Positions 1-9,941 of a stretch of 55,000 nucleotides of DNA are shown here, one piece after another. Source of the stretch: Cryptomeria japonica. Its lineage: Eukaryota > Streptophyta > Pinopsida > Cupressales > Cupressaceae. The stretch covers positions 1-55,000 of the forward strand of contig NW_026729345.1 in the NCBI RefSeq assembly GCF_030272615.1. Direction: 5' to 3'. A program made the translations under genes and the position numbers. The number at the start of each line of letters is the position of its first letter. Within the stretch, counting starts at the first letter, position 1. The notes under the pieces are model-generated. The model saw only the letters and a list, made by a program, of their open reading frames with translations, did not search any database and had not been told where the DNA came from.

Positions 1-202
1 CATGGTGCCCACCAGGCCGCGCAACCCAGCCAAGGTGTGCGCACCAAGGTGCACGCGAGGTGCGCACCCGGGGCAAACCGGGGTCCGACTTCGTGCACGC
101 CGCACCTTGGAGCACACATCGGGGCGCTCCCGGGTTCGCACCGGCGTTGCGCACCGTGGTGGGCACCTCGGAGCACACCAAGGTGGGCAGCGAGGTGCGC
201 AC
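1..202 (+). repeat. Tail of spacer segment E
   Basis: These are GC-rich subrepeats matching the end of E in other units (compare 7,924-8,127), including CACATCGGGGCGCTCCCGGG before the B' island. Confidence 0.9.
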
Positions 203-2036
203 CTTTGATGCGATGCCTTCACTAATTTCCATAAAAGGCAAAAAAAAAACGAGATTTTAAAATTTCCGTTTTGAAAGATAGTGAGAAAAAGGGAATGCTG
301 GTGCCATCTTGAGCCCGCCCTGGTGCGCAGCCCAGCCAAGGTTTGCGCACCAAGGTGCCCACCCTGGCGAAGGTGCGCGCCCGGGCAATTAACCCAACTT
401 CCAACTTCGCGCGCGCCAGGGTGGGAGCGCACCCAACAACCGGGCCTGGGAAGAGCCAATGCGAGAAACCCCACCAAACTCTCTGACAAAAAAAGAGGGG
501 GCGCTCCAGTAACCCCGCTTCGGAGCGCACCCTGGGCAAACCCAGCCAAGGTGCCCACCCCGGCCAAGGTGCAGGCGAGGTGCGCACCCGGGGCAAACCG
601 GGCTCCGACAACGTGCACGCCGCACCTTGGAGCACACTTCGTAGCGCTCCCGGGTGCGCACCTCAGAGCACACCAAGGTGGGCAGCGAGGTGCGCACCTT
701 TGATGCGCTGCCTTCACTAATTTCCAGAAAAGGCAAAAAAAAAAGGAGATTTTAAAATTTCCGTTTTGAAAGATAGTGAAAAAAACGGAACGCGCGTGCC
801 ATCTTGAGCCCGCCCTGGTGCGCAGCCCAGGTAAGGTGCCACCCTGGCAAAGGTGCGCACCCGGGCAATTAACCCTACTTCCGACTTCGTGCGCGCCAGG
901 GTGGCAACCGGGCCTCGGAAGAGCCAATGCGAGAAACCCCACCAAACGCTCCGACAAAAAAAGAGGCGGCGCTCCAATAACCCCGCTTCGGAGCGCAGCC
1001 GGGGCAAACCAAGCCAAGGTGCCCACCCCGACGAAGGTGCACGCGAGGTGCGCACCCGGGGCAAACCGGGCTCCGACAACGTGCACGCAGCACCTTGGAG
1101 CACACTTCGAAGCACTCCCGGGTGCCCACCGGCGTTGCGCACCGTGGTGGGCAGCGAGGTGCGCACCTTTGATGCGCTGCCTTCACTAATTTCCAGAAAA
1201 AGGCAAAAAAAAATGAGATTTTAAAATTTCCGTTTTGAAAGATAGTGAAAAAAAAGGAACGCGGGTGCCATCTTGAGCCCGCCCTGGTGCGCAGCCCAGG
1301 CAAGGCATGCGCACCAAGGTGCCCACCCGAGGTGCACACCCGGGGCAAACCGGGCTCCGACTTCGTGCAGGCCGCACCTTGGAGCACACTTCGGAGCGCT
1401 CCTTGGTGCGCACCATGGTGCCCACCAGGGCGCACCCGAGGCAAACCGGGCTCCGACTTCGTGCACGCCGCACCTTGGAGCACACATCGGAGCGCTCCCA
1501 GGTTCGCACCAGCGTTGCGCACCTTTGATGCGCTGCCTTCACTAATTTCCAGAAAAGGCAAAAAAAAACGATATTTTAAAATTTCCGTTCTGAAAGATAG
1601 TGAAAAAAACGGAACGCGGGTGCCATCTTGAGCCCTTCCTGATGCGCAGCCCAGGCAAGTTGTGCGCACCAAGGTGCCCACCCTGGCGGAGGTGCGCGCC
1701 CGGGGCAAACCGGGCTCCGACTTCGTGCACTGCATGGTGCCCACCAAGGCGCGCAACCCAGCCAAGGTGCCCACCGCAGCGAAGGTGCACGCGAGGTGCG
1801 CACCCGAGGTGCACACCCGGGGCAAACCGGGCTCCGACTTCGTGCACGCCGCACCTTGGAGCACACTTCAGAGCGCTCCTTGGTACGCACCAGGGCGCGC
1901 AACCCAGCCAAGGTGCTCACCCCGGCGAAGGTGCACGCGAGGTGCGCACCCGGGGCAAACCGGGCTCGGACTTCGTGCACGCCGCACCTTGGAGCACACA
2001 TCGGAGCGCTCCCGGGTTCGCACCAGCATTGCGCAC
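203..2036 (+). repeat. Spacer duplicate B'-C'-D'-E', unit 1
   Basis: AT islands begin at 203 (B'), 698 (C'), 1167 (D') and 1523 (E'). B' has the diagnostic GGTTTGCGC and C' has GGTGCCACCC and AAACCAAGCC, identifying this as the second member of the intra-unit duplication. Confidence 0.9.
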
Positions 2037-2680
2037 CTTTGATGCGCTGCCTTCACTAATTTCCAGAAAAGGCAAAAAAAAGAAAAAAATGAGATTTTAA
2101 AATTTCCGTTTTGAAAGATAGTGAAAAAAACGGAACGCGGGTGCCATCTTGAGCCCGCCCTGGTGTGCAGCCCAGGCAAGTTGTGCGCACCAAGGCACCC
2201 ACCCTGGCCAAGGTGGGTCACGGGGTGGGTCCTAGGGTGGGTAACGGGGTGGGTACTAAGGTGCGTGCCAAGGTGGGTCATAGGGTGGGTGCCAAGGTGG
2301 GCACCAGGGTGGGTGTGCACCAACCCTAGCCAGGGTAGGTCACGGGGTGGTTGTCGGGGTGGGCGTCAAGGAGCCAAGGTGGGTGGCAAGTAGCCAAGTT
2401 GCGTGCCAAGGTGGGTGTCGGGGTGGGTGCCAAGGATCCAAGGTGGGTGCCAAGGAACCAAGGTGGGTGTCTGGGTGGGTGCCGAGGTGGGAGCCAGGGT
2501 GGGTCCCAAGGTGAGTGCAAAGGTGGGTGCCAGGGTCAAGGTGAGTGCCAATGTGGGTTCCAAGGTGCCAGGGTCAGGGTGAGTGCCAATGTGGGTTCAA
2601 AGGTGCTAAGTTGGGTGCGAGGTTGGGTGCGAGGGTGGGTGGGTGCCAAGGTGTGCTAGGTGGAAGCCCGGGTGGGTCGG
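2037..2680 (+). repeat. F AT island and GGTGGG array, unit 1
   Basis: The F island (from 2037) is marked by a G inside its A-run. From about 2211 the sequence becomes a degenerate array of GGTGGGTGCCAA-type words of roughly 10-20 bp. G-runs at 2214, 2222, 2227, 2235, 2239, 2246 and 2251 have short loops and satisfy the usual G-quadruplex pattern on the + strand. Confidence 0.88.
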
Positions 2681-3060
2681 CATCCCATGGGTGTCGAGTT
2701 GGGTGCCTGATGGGTGCTTCTTGTCAAGTTTTAGTCGTCGGGACTCATTTCGAGCCTTAGAGGTCGTTTCTTGTCCGGTTGCCCTGTCTTCGACCTGGGA
2801 ACCCAATTTTGGTCCTCGGGTCCCATTTTTTTTTGTCTCGCATCCCACTTTTGGCCTGTGGCCTTTTCGGGGTCGATTCTCGTTTTGGGCATCAGAGCAT
2901 GTTTCTTCTCCTAAAACCCAATATTTGTTTATTAAGTCTCGGAACACATTTTTGTTCTCGTGGACCCATCATGGGTCTTGGAACGCATTTGTGGTCCTTG
3001 GGTCCCATTTTGCATCCCGAAACTTGTGTTTTGGTGCTTGATCCCTATTTTGGGTGCCCA
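2681..3060 (+). other. T-rich single-copy spacer segment, unit 1
   Basis: This stretch lacks the GGTGCGCACC subrepeats. It holds a 19-bp direct repeat (2811-2829 and 2993-3011, one mismatch), three degenerate TGGAACNCATTT-type motifs near 2794, 2936 and 2975, and an inverted repeat GACCCAT-C-ATGGGTC at 2963-2977. No gene is recognised. Confidence 0.8.
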
Positions 3061-3449
3061 CCTTGCACCAAGTGCGCACCCGGGGCAAACCGAGCGCCTT
3101 GGTGCACCGGGGCAAGATCGAGCGTGCACCCGAGGCGCCCCGAACATGCACCAAGGTGCACTCGGCCCACATGTGAGCGCAGGTCGTTGCGCCCGAGGTG
3201 GTGTGTGGGCACCGCGTTGCAGACGGGACACTGCACGCACACGACGCCCCCTCCAGGTGCACGCACGTAGGCCGGGCCGGGTGCACACCCGACGCCCTAG
3301 CAAGGTGCGCGCACCCGGGCAGGGCTCACACTTGGCGAACGGGGCGCACTTCGCGAGGGAGGGTGTGCACCTCGACGGGGGTGGGTGGCCGGGGTGGATT
3401 CGCACGTGGGTCGCGGTTTGCTAAGTACACACTGCGACAAGCTCATAAC
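3061..3449 (+). other. GC-rich 5' flank of 5S copy 1
   Basis: About 390 bp of GC-rich sequence, only weakly related to the subrepeats (CACCCGGGGCAAACCGAGC near its start), leading into the promoter. Nothing else is recognised. Confidence 0.75.
3422..3449 (+). promoter_or_regulatory. 5S upstream promoter region, copy 1
   Basis: Angiosperm 5S genes often have a TATA-like element near -28, a GC dinucleotide near -12 and C at -1. Here TAAGTAC occupies -28 to -22, GC lies at -16/-15 (with another at -9/-8), and C is at -1. A canonical TATATA is absent, so the TAAGTAC assignment rests on position and on conservation in all seven copies. Confidence 0.6.
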
Positions 3450-3567
3450 GGGTGCGATCATACCAGCGTTAGTGCACCGGATCCCATCAGAACTCCGCAG
3501 TTAAGCGCGCTTGGGCCGGAGTAGTACTGGGATGGGTGACCTCCCGGGAAGTCCCGGTGTTGCACCC
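3450..3567 (+). rRNA. 5S rRNA: 5S ribosomal RNA, copy 1
   Basis: This gene encodes the 5S rRNA of the large ribosomal subunit, transcribed by RNA polymerase III. It starts GGGTGCGATC and ends TTGCACCC, and these ends form an eight-pair terminal helix (nt 1-8 with 111-118, including one G-U pair). The plant core is intact: GGATCCCATCAGAACTCC at nt 30-47 and GGATGGGTGACCTCC from nt 81. By alignment to known plant 5S genes, the internal promoter lies at nt 50-64 (A box, 3499-3513), about 67-72 (intermediate element) and 80-97 (C box, 3529-3546). At 118 nt it is one base shorter than the common 119-nt angiosperm form, the difference being next to the 3' end. A six-T terminator follows directly. 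Copy 6 is identical. GCGTTAGTGCACC in helix II resembles gymnosperm 5S, which is my recollection. Confidence 0.97.
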
Positions 3568-3573
3568 TTTTTT
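3568..3573 (+). terminator. RNA polymerase III terminator, copy 1
   Basis: Six T residues directly after the terminal helix form a standard Pol III stop. AG and a second run of five T follow, a likely fail-safe. Confidence 0.9.
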
Positions 3574-3993
3574 AGTTTTTCGCCGGGCGTCGCAATGCTA
3601 TTTGAATAAACCTTTTGCCCGTTTGCGTTCTCGTCGGGGCCGGGCCGGGCCGGGGTGCGCTGCCCGCACTACCGCGCGCGCGGGGGGCGACACCGAGCGC
3701 GCACCCGAGGCGCCCCGAGCACACAGGCCACGGTGCAACCCGGGCGTTGTGCGCGCACCCCGGTGCGCCCGAGGTGCTGCGCGCGCACCCAGGTGAAATC
3801 GGTGTGCACCTCGGCCAGTGCGCGCTCGGTCGAGTCGCGCACGTTGGCCAAGGTGCACGGTGATGTTTCTTACTCTAAGGTTCCGCACCAGACGCCCGGG
3901 ACAGGTGAGCGAAGCTGGGCGGGGCCGGGTGCGCGGCCGGGGCAGGTGCACGCAGCTGGAGAGAGCTTTGGAGCACACTTCGGAGCGCACCAA
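3574..3993 (+). other. GC-rich 3' flank of 5S copy 1
   Basis: After the terminator come a second T-run and a short AT stretch (to about 3,620). At 3636-3655 four G-runs are separated by two-base CC loops, a strong G-quadruplex candidate about 70 bp past the gene. The rest is GC-rich with GCGCACCC motifs. No gene is seen. Confidence 0.8.
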
Positions 3994-4734
3994 TGATGCG
4001 CTCCATTCAAAAGTTTCCTGAAAAGGCAAAAAAAGTTGAGATTATAGAATTTCCCACTTGAGAGATTGTAAAAAAAAAAAATTTAAAATGAAGGAAACGC
4101 GGGTGCCAAGGTGTGCGCAGCCCAGCCAAGGTGTGCGCACCAAGGCGCCCACCCTGGCGAAGGTGCACGCAAGGTGCGCACCCGAGGCAAACCGGACAAT
4201 TAACCCAACTTTCGACTTCGCGCGCACCTTGGAGCGCACTTCGGAGCGCTCCTTGGTGCGCACCAATCTTGGGCACCTCGGAGTGCACCATGGCGCCCAC
4301 CAAGGTGCGCACCCGGGGCAAACCGAGCTCCGACTTCGTGCGCACCTTGGAGCGCACGAAAGGTGCGCACCATGGCGCCCACCAAGGTGCGCAGCCCAGC
4401 CAAGGCGTGCGCATCAAGGTGCGCACCCTGGCGAAGGTGCGCACCCGGGGCAAACCGAGCTCCGACTTCGTGCGCACCTTGGAGCGCACAAAAGGTGCGC
4501 AACCCAGCCAAGGTGTGCGCACCCCGGTCAAACCGAGCTCCGAATCGTGCGCACCAGAGGTGCACGCCATCGTGCGCACCTTGGAGCACACTTCGGAGCC
4601 CTCCTTGGTGCGCGCCGATGTTGCGCACCTCGGAGCGCACCCGGGGAAAACAATGCAATTAACCCGACTTTCGACTTCGTGGGCACCTCGGAGCGCTCTC
4701 GGGTTCGCACCTCGGAGCACACCGAGGTGCGCAC
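3994..4734 (+). repeat. A0 AT island and first GC module, unit 2
   Basis: The island at 3994-4110 aligns with the other AT islands (TGATGCGCT, then TTTCC, GAAAAGGC, A-run, ACGCGGGTGCC) but is the most diverged, with TTGAGATTATAGAATTTCCC in place of the usual core. The module after it uses GCGCACCTTGGAGCGCAC words and CCGAGCTCC where later modules have CCGGGCTCC. Confidence 0.85.
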
Positions 4735-5774
4735 CTTTGATGCGCTGCCTTCACCAATTTCCAGAAAAGGCAAGAAAACATTGAGAAGGTGTGCGCACCG
4801 AGGTGCCCACCCTGGCGAAGGTGCACGCGAGGTGCGCACCCGGGGCAAACCGGGCTCCGACTTCGTGCACGCCGCACCTTGGAGCACACTTCGGAGCGCT
4901 CCTTGGTGCGCACCAGGGCGCGCAACCCAGCCGAGGTGCCCACCCCGGCGAAGGTGCACGCGAGGTGCGCACCCGGGGCAAACCGGGCTCCGACTTCGTG
5001 CACGCCATGGTGCCCACCGCGGCGAAGGTGCACGCGAGGTGCGCACCCGGGGCAAACCGGGCTCCGACTTCGTGCACGCCGCACCTTGGAGCACACTTCG
5101 GAGCGCTCCTTGGTGCGCACCATGGTGCCCACCAGGGCGCGCAACCCCGCCGAAGGTGCACGCGAGGTGCGCACCCGGGGCAAACCGGGCTCCGACTTCG
5201 TGCACGCCGCACCTTGGAGCACACTTCGGAGCGCTCCTTGGTGCGCACCATGGTGCCCACCAGGGCGCGCAACCCCGCCGAAGGTGCACGCGAGGTGCGC
5301 ACCCGGGGCAAACCGGGCTCCGACTTCGTGCACGCCATGGTGCGCACCGCGGCGAAGGTGCGCACCCGGGGCAAACCGGGCTCCGACTTCGTGCACGCCG
5401 CACCTTGGAGCACACTTCGGAGCGCTCCTTGGTGCGCACCAGGGCGCGCAACCCAGCCGAGGTGCCCACCCCGGCGAAGGTGCACGCGAGGTGCGTACCC
5501 GGGGCAAACCGGGCTCCGACTTCGTGCACGCCGCACCTTGGAGCACACTTCGGAGCGCTCCTTGGTGCGCACCATGGTGCCCACCAGGCCGCGCAACCCA
5601 GCCAAGGTGTGCGCACCAAGGTGCACGCGAGGTGCGCACCCGGGGCAAACCGGGGTCCGACTTCGTGCACGCCGCACCTTGGAGCACACATCGGGGCGCT
5701 CCCGGGTTCGCACCGGCGTTGCGCACCGTGGTGGGCACCTCGGAGCACACCAAGGTGGGCAGCGAGGTGCGCAC
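4735..5774 (+). repeat. A1 AT island and ~128-bp subrepeat array, unit 2
   Basis: A1 is a truncated island: it keeps the GCCTTCACCAATTTCC start but ends AAGAAAACATTGAGAAGG and lacks the TTTTAAAATTTCCG core. After it, a subrepeat beginning GAAGGTGCACGCGAGG recurs at about 4817, 4950, 5024, 5152, 5280, 5354 and 5475. Full copies are about 128 bp, and shorter copies of about 74 bp end in CACGCCATGGTG. Confidence 0.88.
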
Positions 5775-8127
5775 CTTTGATGCGATGCCTTCACTAATTT
5801 CCATAAAAGGCAAAAAAAAAACGAGATTTTAAAATTTCCGTTTTGAAAGATAGTGAGAAAAAGGGAATGCTGGTGCCATCTTGAGCCCGCCCTGGTGCGC
5901 AGCCCAGCCAAGGTGTGCGCACCAAGGTGCCCACCCTGGCGAAGGTGCGCGCCCGGGCAATTAACCCAACTTCCAACTTCGCGCGCGCCAGGGTGGGAGC
6001 GCACCCAACAACCGGGCCTGGGAAGAGCCAATGCGAGAAACCCCACCAAACGCTCTGACAAAAAAAGAGGGGGCGCTCCAGTAACCCCGCTTCGGAGCGC
6101 ACCCTGGGCAAACCCAGCCAAGGTGCCCACCCCGGCCAAGGTGCAGGCGAGGTGCGCACCCGGGGCAAACCGGGCTCCGACAACGTGCACGCCGCACCTT
6201 GGAGCACACTTCGTAGCGCTCCCGGGTGCGCACCTCAGAGCACACCAAGGTGGGCAGCGAGTGTGCGCACCTTTGATGCGCTGCCTTCACTAATTTCCAG
6301 AAAAGGCAAAAAAAAAAGGAGATTTTAAAATTTCCGTTTTGAAAGATAGTGAAAAAAACGGAACGCGCGTGCCATCTTGAGCCCGCCCTGGTGCGCAGCC
6401 CAGGTAAGGTGCCCACCCTGGCAAAGGTGCGCACCCGGGCAATTAACCCTACTTCCGACTTCGTGCGCGCCAGGGTGGCAACCGGGCCTCGGAAGAGCCA
6501 ATGCGAGAAACCCCACCAAACGCTCCGACAAAAAAAGAGGCGGCGCTCCAATAACCCCGCTTCGGAGCGCAGCCGGGGCAAACCCAGCCAAGGTGCCCAC
6601 CCCGACGAAGGTGCACGCGAGGTGCGCACCCGGGGCAAACCGGGCTCCGACAACGTGCACGCAGCACCTTGGAGCACACTTCGAAGCACTCCCGGGTGCC
6701 CACCGGCGTTGCGCACCGTGGTGGGCAGCGAGGTGCGCACCTTTGATGCGCTGCCTTCACTAATTTCCAGAAAAAGGCAAAAAAAAATGAGATTTTAAAA
6801 TTTCCGTTTTGAAAGATAGTGAAAAAAAAGGAACGCGGGTGCCATCTTGAGCCCGCCCTGGTGCGCAGCCCAGGCAAGGCATGCGCACCAAGGTGCCCAC
6901 CCGAGGTGCACACCCGGGGCAAACCGGGCTCCGACTTCGTGCAGGCCGCACCTTGGAGCACACTTCGGAGCGCTCCTTGGTGCGCACCATGGTGCCCACC
7001 AGGGCGCGCAACCCAGCCAAGGTCTGCACACTAAGGTGCCCACCCCGGCGAAGGTGCACGCGAGGTGCGCACCCGGGGCAAACCGGGCTCCGACTTCGTG
7101 CACGCCATGGTGCCCACCGCGGCGAAGGTGCACGCGAGGTGCGCACCCGGGGCAAACCGGGCTCCGACTTCGTGCACGCCGCACCTTGGAGCACACTTCG
7201 GAGCGCTCCTTGGTGCGCACCATGGTGCCCACCAGGGCGCGCAACCCAGCCAAGGTGTGCGCACCAAGGTGCACGCGAGGTGCGCACCCGGGGCAAACCG
7301 GGGTCCGACTTCGTGCACGCCGCACCTTGGAGCACACATCGGAGCGCTCCCAGGTTCGCACCAGCGTTGCGCACCTTTGATGCGCTGCCTTCACTAATTT
7401 CCAGAAAAGGCAAAAAAAAACGATATTTTAAAATTTCCGTTCTGAAAGATAGTGAAAAAAACGGAACGCGGGTGCCATCTTGAGCCCTTCCTGGTGCGCA
7501 GCCCAGGCAAGTTGTGCGCACCAAGGTGCCCACCCTGGCGGAGGTGCGCGCCCGGGGCAAACCGGGCTCCGACTTCGTGCACTGCATGGTGCCCACCAAG
7601 GCGCGCAACCCAGCCAAGGTGCCCACCGCAGCGAAGGTGCACGCGAGGTGCACACCCGGGGCAAACCGGGCTCCGACTTCGTGCACGCCGCACCTTGGAG
7701 CACACTTCAGAGCGCTCCTTGGTGCGCACCAGGGCGCGCAACCCAGCCGAGGTGCCCACCCCGGCGAAGGTGCACGCGAGGTGCGCACCCGGGGCAAACC
7801 GGGCTCCGACTTCGTGCACGCCATGGTGCCCACCGCGGCGAAGGTGCGCACCCGGGGCAAACCGGGCTCCGACTTCGTGCACGCCGCACCTTGGAGCACA
7901 CTTCGGAGCGCTCCTTGGTGCGCACCATGGTGCCCACCAGGCCGCGCAACCCAGCCAAGGTGTGCGCACCAAGGTGCACGCGAGGTGCGCACCCGGGGCA
8001 AACCGGGGTCCGACTTCGTGCACGCCGCACCTTGGAGCACACATCGGGGCGCTCCCGGGTTCGCACCGGCGTTGCGCACCGTGGTGGGCACCTCGGAGCA
8101 CACCAAGGTGGGCAGCGAGGTGCGCAC
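5775..8127 (+). repeat. Spacer segment B-C-D-E, unit 2
   Basis: Islands begin at 5775 (B), 6271 (C), 6741 (D) and 7375 (E). The segment is 2,353 bp. B has GGTGTGCGC and C has GGTGCCCACC and AAACCCAGCC, the first-member markers. One extra T (GAGTGTGCGC, about 6260) precedes C in this unit only. Confidence 0.9.
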
Positions 8128-9941
8128 CTTTGATGCGATGCCTTCACTAATTTCCATAAAAGGCAAAAAAAAAACGAGATTTTAAAATTTCCGTTTTGAA
8201 AGATAGTGAGAAAAAGGGAATGCTGGTGCCATCTTGAGCCCGCCCTGGTGCGCAGCCCAGCCAAGGTTTGCGCACCAAGGTGCCCACCCTGGCGAAGGTG
8301 CGCGCCCGGGCAATTAACCCAACTTCCAACTTCGCGCGCGCCAGGGTGGGAGCGCACCCAACAACCGGGCCTGGGAAGAGCCAATGCGAGAAACCCCACC
8401 AAACTCTCTGACAAAAAAAGAGGGGGCGCTCCAGTAACCCCGCTTCGGAGCGCACCCTGGGCAAACCCAGCCAAGGTGCCCACCCCGGCCAAGGTGCAGG
8501 CGAGGTGCGCACCCGGGGCAAACCGGGCTCCGACAACGTGCACGCCGCACCTTGGAGCACACTTCGTAGCGCTCCCGGGTGCGCACCTCAGAGCACACCA
8601 AGGTGGGCAGCGAGGTGCGCACCTTTGATGCGCTGCCTTCACTAATTTCCAGAAAAGGCAAAAAAAAAAGGAGATTTTAAAATTTCCGTTTTGAAAGATA
8701 GTGAAAAAAACGGAACGCGCGTGCCATCTTGAGCCCGCCCTGGTGCGCAGCCCAGGTAAGGTGCCACCCTGGCAAAGGTGCGCACCCGGGCAATTAACCC
8801 TACTTCCGACTTCGTGCGCGCCAGGGTGGCAACCGGGCCTCGGAAGAGCCAATGCGAGAAACCCCACCAAACGCTCCGACAAAAAAAGAGGCGGCGCTCC
8901 AATAACCCCGCTTCGGAGCGCAGCCGGGGCAAACCAAGCCAAGGTGCCCACCCCGACGAAGGTGCACGCGAGGTGCGCACCCGGGGCAAACCGGGCTCCG
9001 ACAACGTGCACGCAGCACCTTGGAGCACACTTCGAAGCACTCCCGGGTGCCCACCGGCGTTGCGCACCGTGGTGGGCAGCGAGGTGCGCACCTTTGATGC
9101 GCTGCCTTCACTAATTTCATGAGATTTTAAAATTTCCGTTTTGAAAGATAGTGAAAAAAAAGGAACGCGGGTGCCATCTTGAGACCGCCCTGGTGCGCAG
9201 CCCAGGCAAGGCATGCGCACCAAGGTGCCCACCCGAGGTGCACACCCGGGGCAAACCGGGCTCCGACTTCGTGCAGGCCGCACCTTGGAGCACACTTCGG
9301 AGCGCTCCTTGGTGCGCACCATGGTGCCCACCAGGGCGCACCCGAGGCAAACCGGGCTCCGACTTCGTGCACGCCGCACCTTGGAGCACACATCGGAGCG
9401 CTCCCAGGTTCGCACCAGCGTTGCGCACCTTTGATGCGCTGCCTTCACTAATTTCCAGAAAAGGCAAAAAAAAACGATATTTTAAAATTTCGTTCTGAAA
9501 GATAGTGAAAAAAACGGAACGCGGGTGCCATCTTGAGCCCTTCCTGATGCGCAGCCCAGGCAAGTTGTGCGCACCAAGGTGCCCACCCTGGCGGAGGTGC
9601 GCGCCCGGGCAACCGGGCTCCGACTTCGTGCACTGCATGGTGCCCACCAAGGCGCGCAACCCAGCCAAGGTGCCCACCGCAGCGAAGGTGCACGCGAGGT
9701 GCGCACCCGAGGTGCACACCCGGGGCAAACCGGGCTCCGACTTCGTGCACGCCGCACCTTGGAGCACACTTCAGAGCGCTCCTTGGTACGCACCAGGGCG
9801 CGCAACCCAGCCAAGGTGCTCACCCCGGCGAAGGTGCACGCGAGGGTGCGCACCCGGGGCAAACCGGGGCTCGGACTTCGTGCACGCCGCACCTTGGAGC
9901 ACACATCGGAGCGCTCCCGGGTTCGCACCAGCATTGCGCAC
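8128..9941 (+). repeat. Spacer duplicate B'-C'-D'-E', unit 2
   Basis: Islands begin at 8128, 8623, 9092 and 9429. The D' island is missing 19 bp (TTCC..GGC and most of its A-run) at the 9118/9119 junction. One-base indels become frequent from here on. Confidence 0.9.

Larger units (their letters stand above)
1..3449 (+). repeat. 5S repeat unit 1, partial (3' portion)
   Basis: The window opens inside segment E of a unit whose 5S gene lies upstream. It then runs through B'-E', F, the GGTGGG array, the T-rich stretch and the 5' flank into copy 1. Sequence is clean against units 6 and 7. Confidence 0.93.

Noticed and set aside
203-310. AT islands as insertion sequences, SINEs or LTR fragments
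   Set aside because: There are no terminal inverted repeats, target-site duplications, primer-binding sites or internal Pol III boxes, and the islands grade into the GC modules at both sides.
2218-2260. Telomere-like repeats in the GGGTGGGT stretch
   Set aside because: The words are degenerate GGTGGGTNNC types and not TTTAGGG, with no regular 7-bp period.
2266-2659. Gly/Val/Trp-rich or Pro/Thr/His-rich repeat peptides across the GGTGGG array
   Set aside because: They are translations of a degenerate G-rich array with no start context or conserved reading frame. The frame shifts between units.
3450-3567. 5S copies as part of a Cassandra-type retroelement or 5S-derived SINE
   Set aside because: No LTR ends, primer-binding site, polypurine tract or A-rich tail flank the genes. 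The full gene with terminator repeats in strict tandem order.
4735-5774. CRISPR-like array
   Set aside because: The repeating parts adjoin each other with no unique spacers of even length, and the host is a plant.
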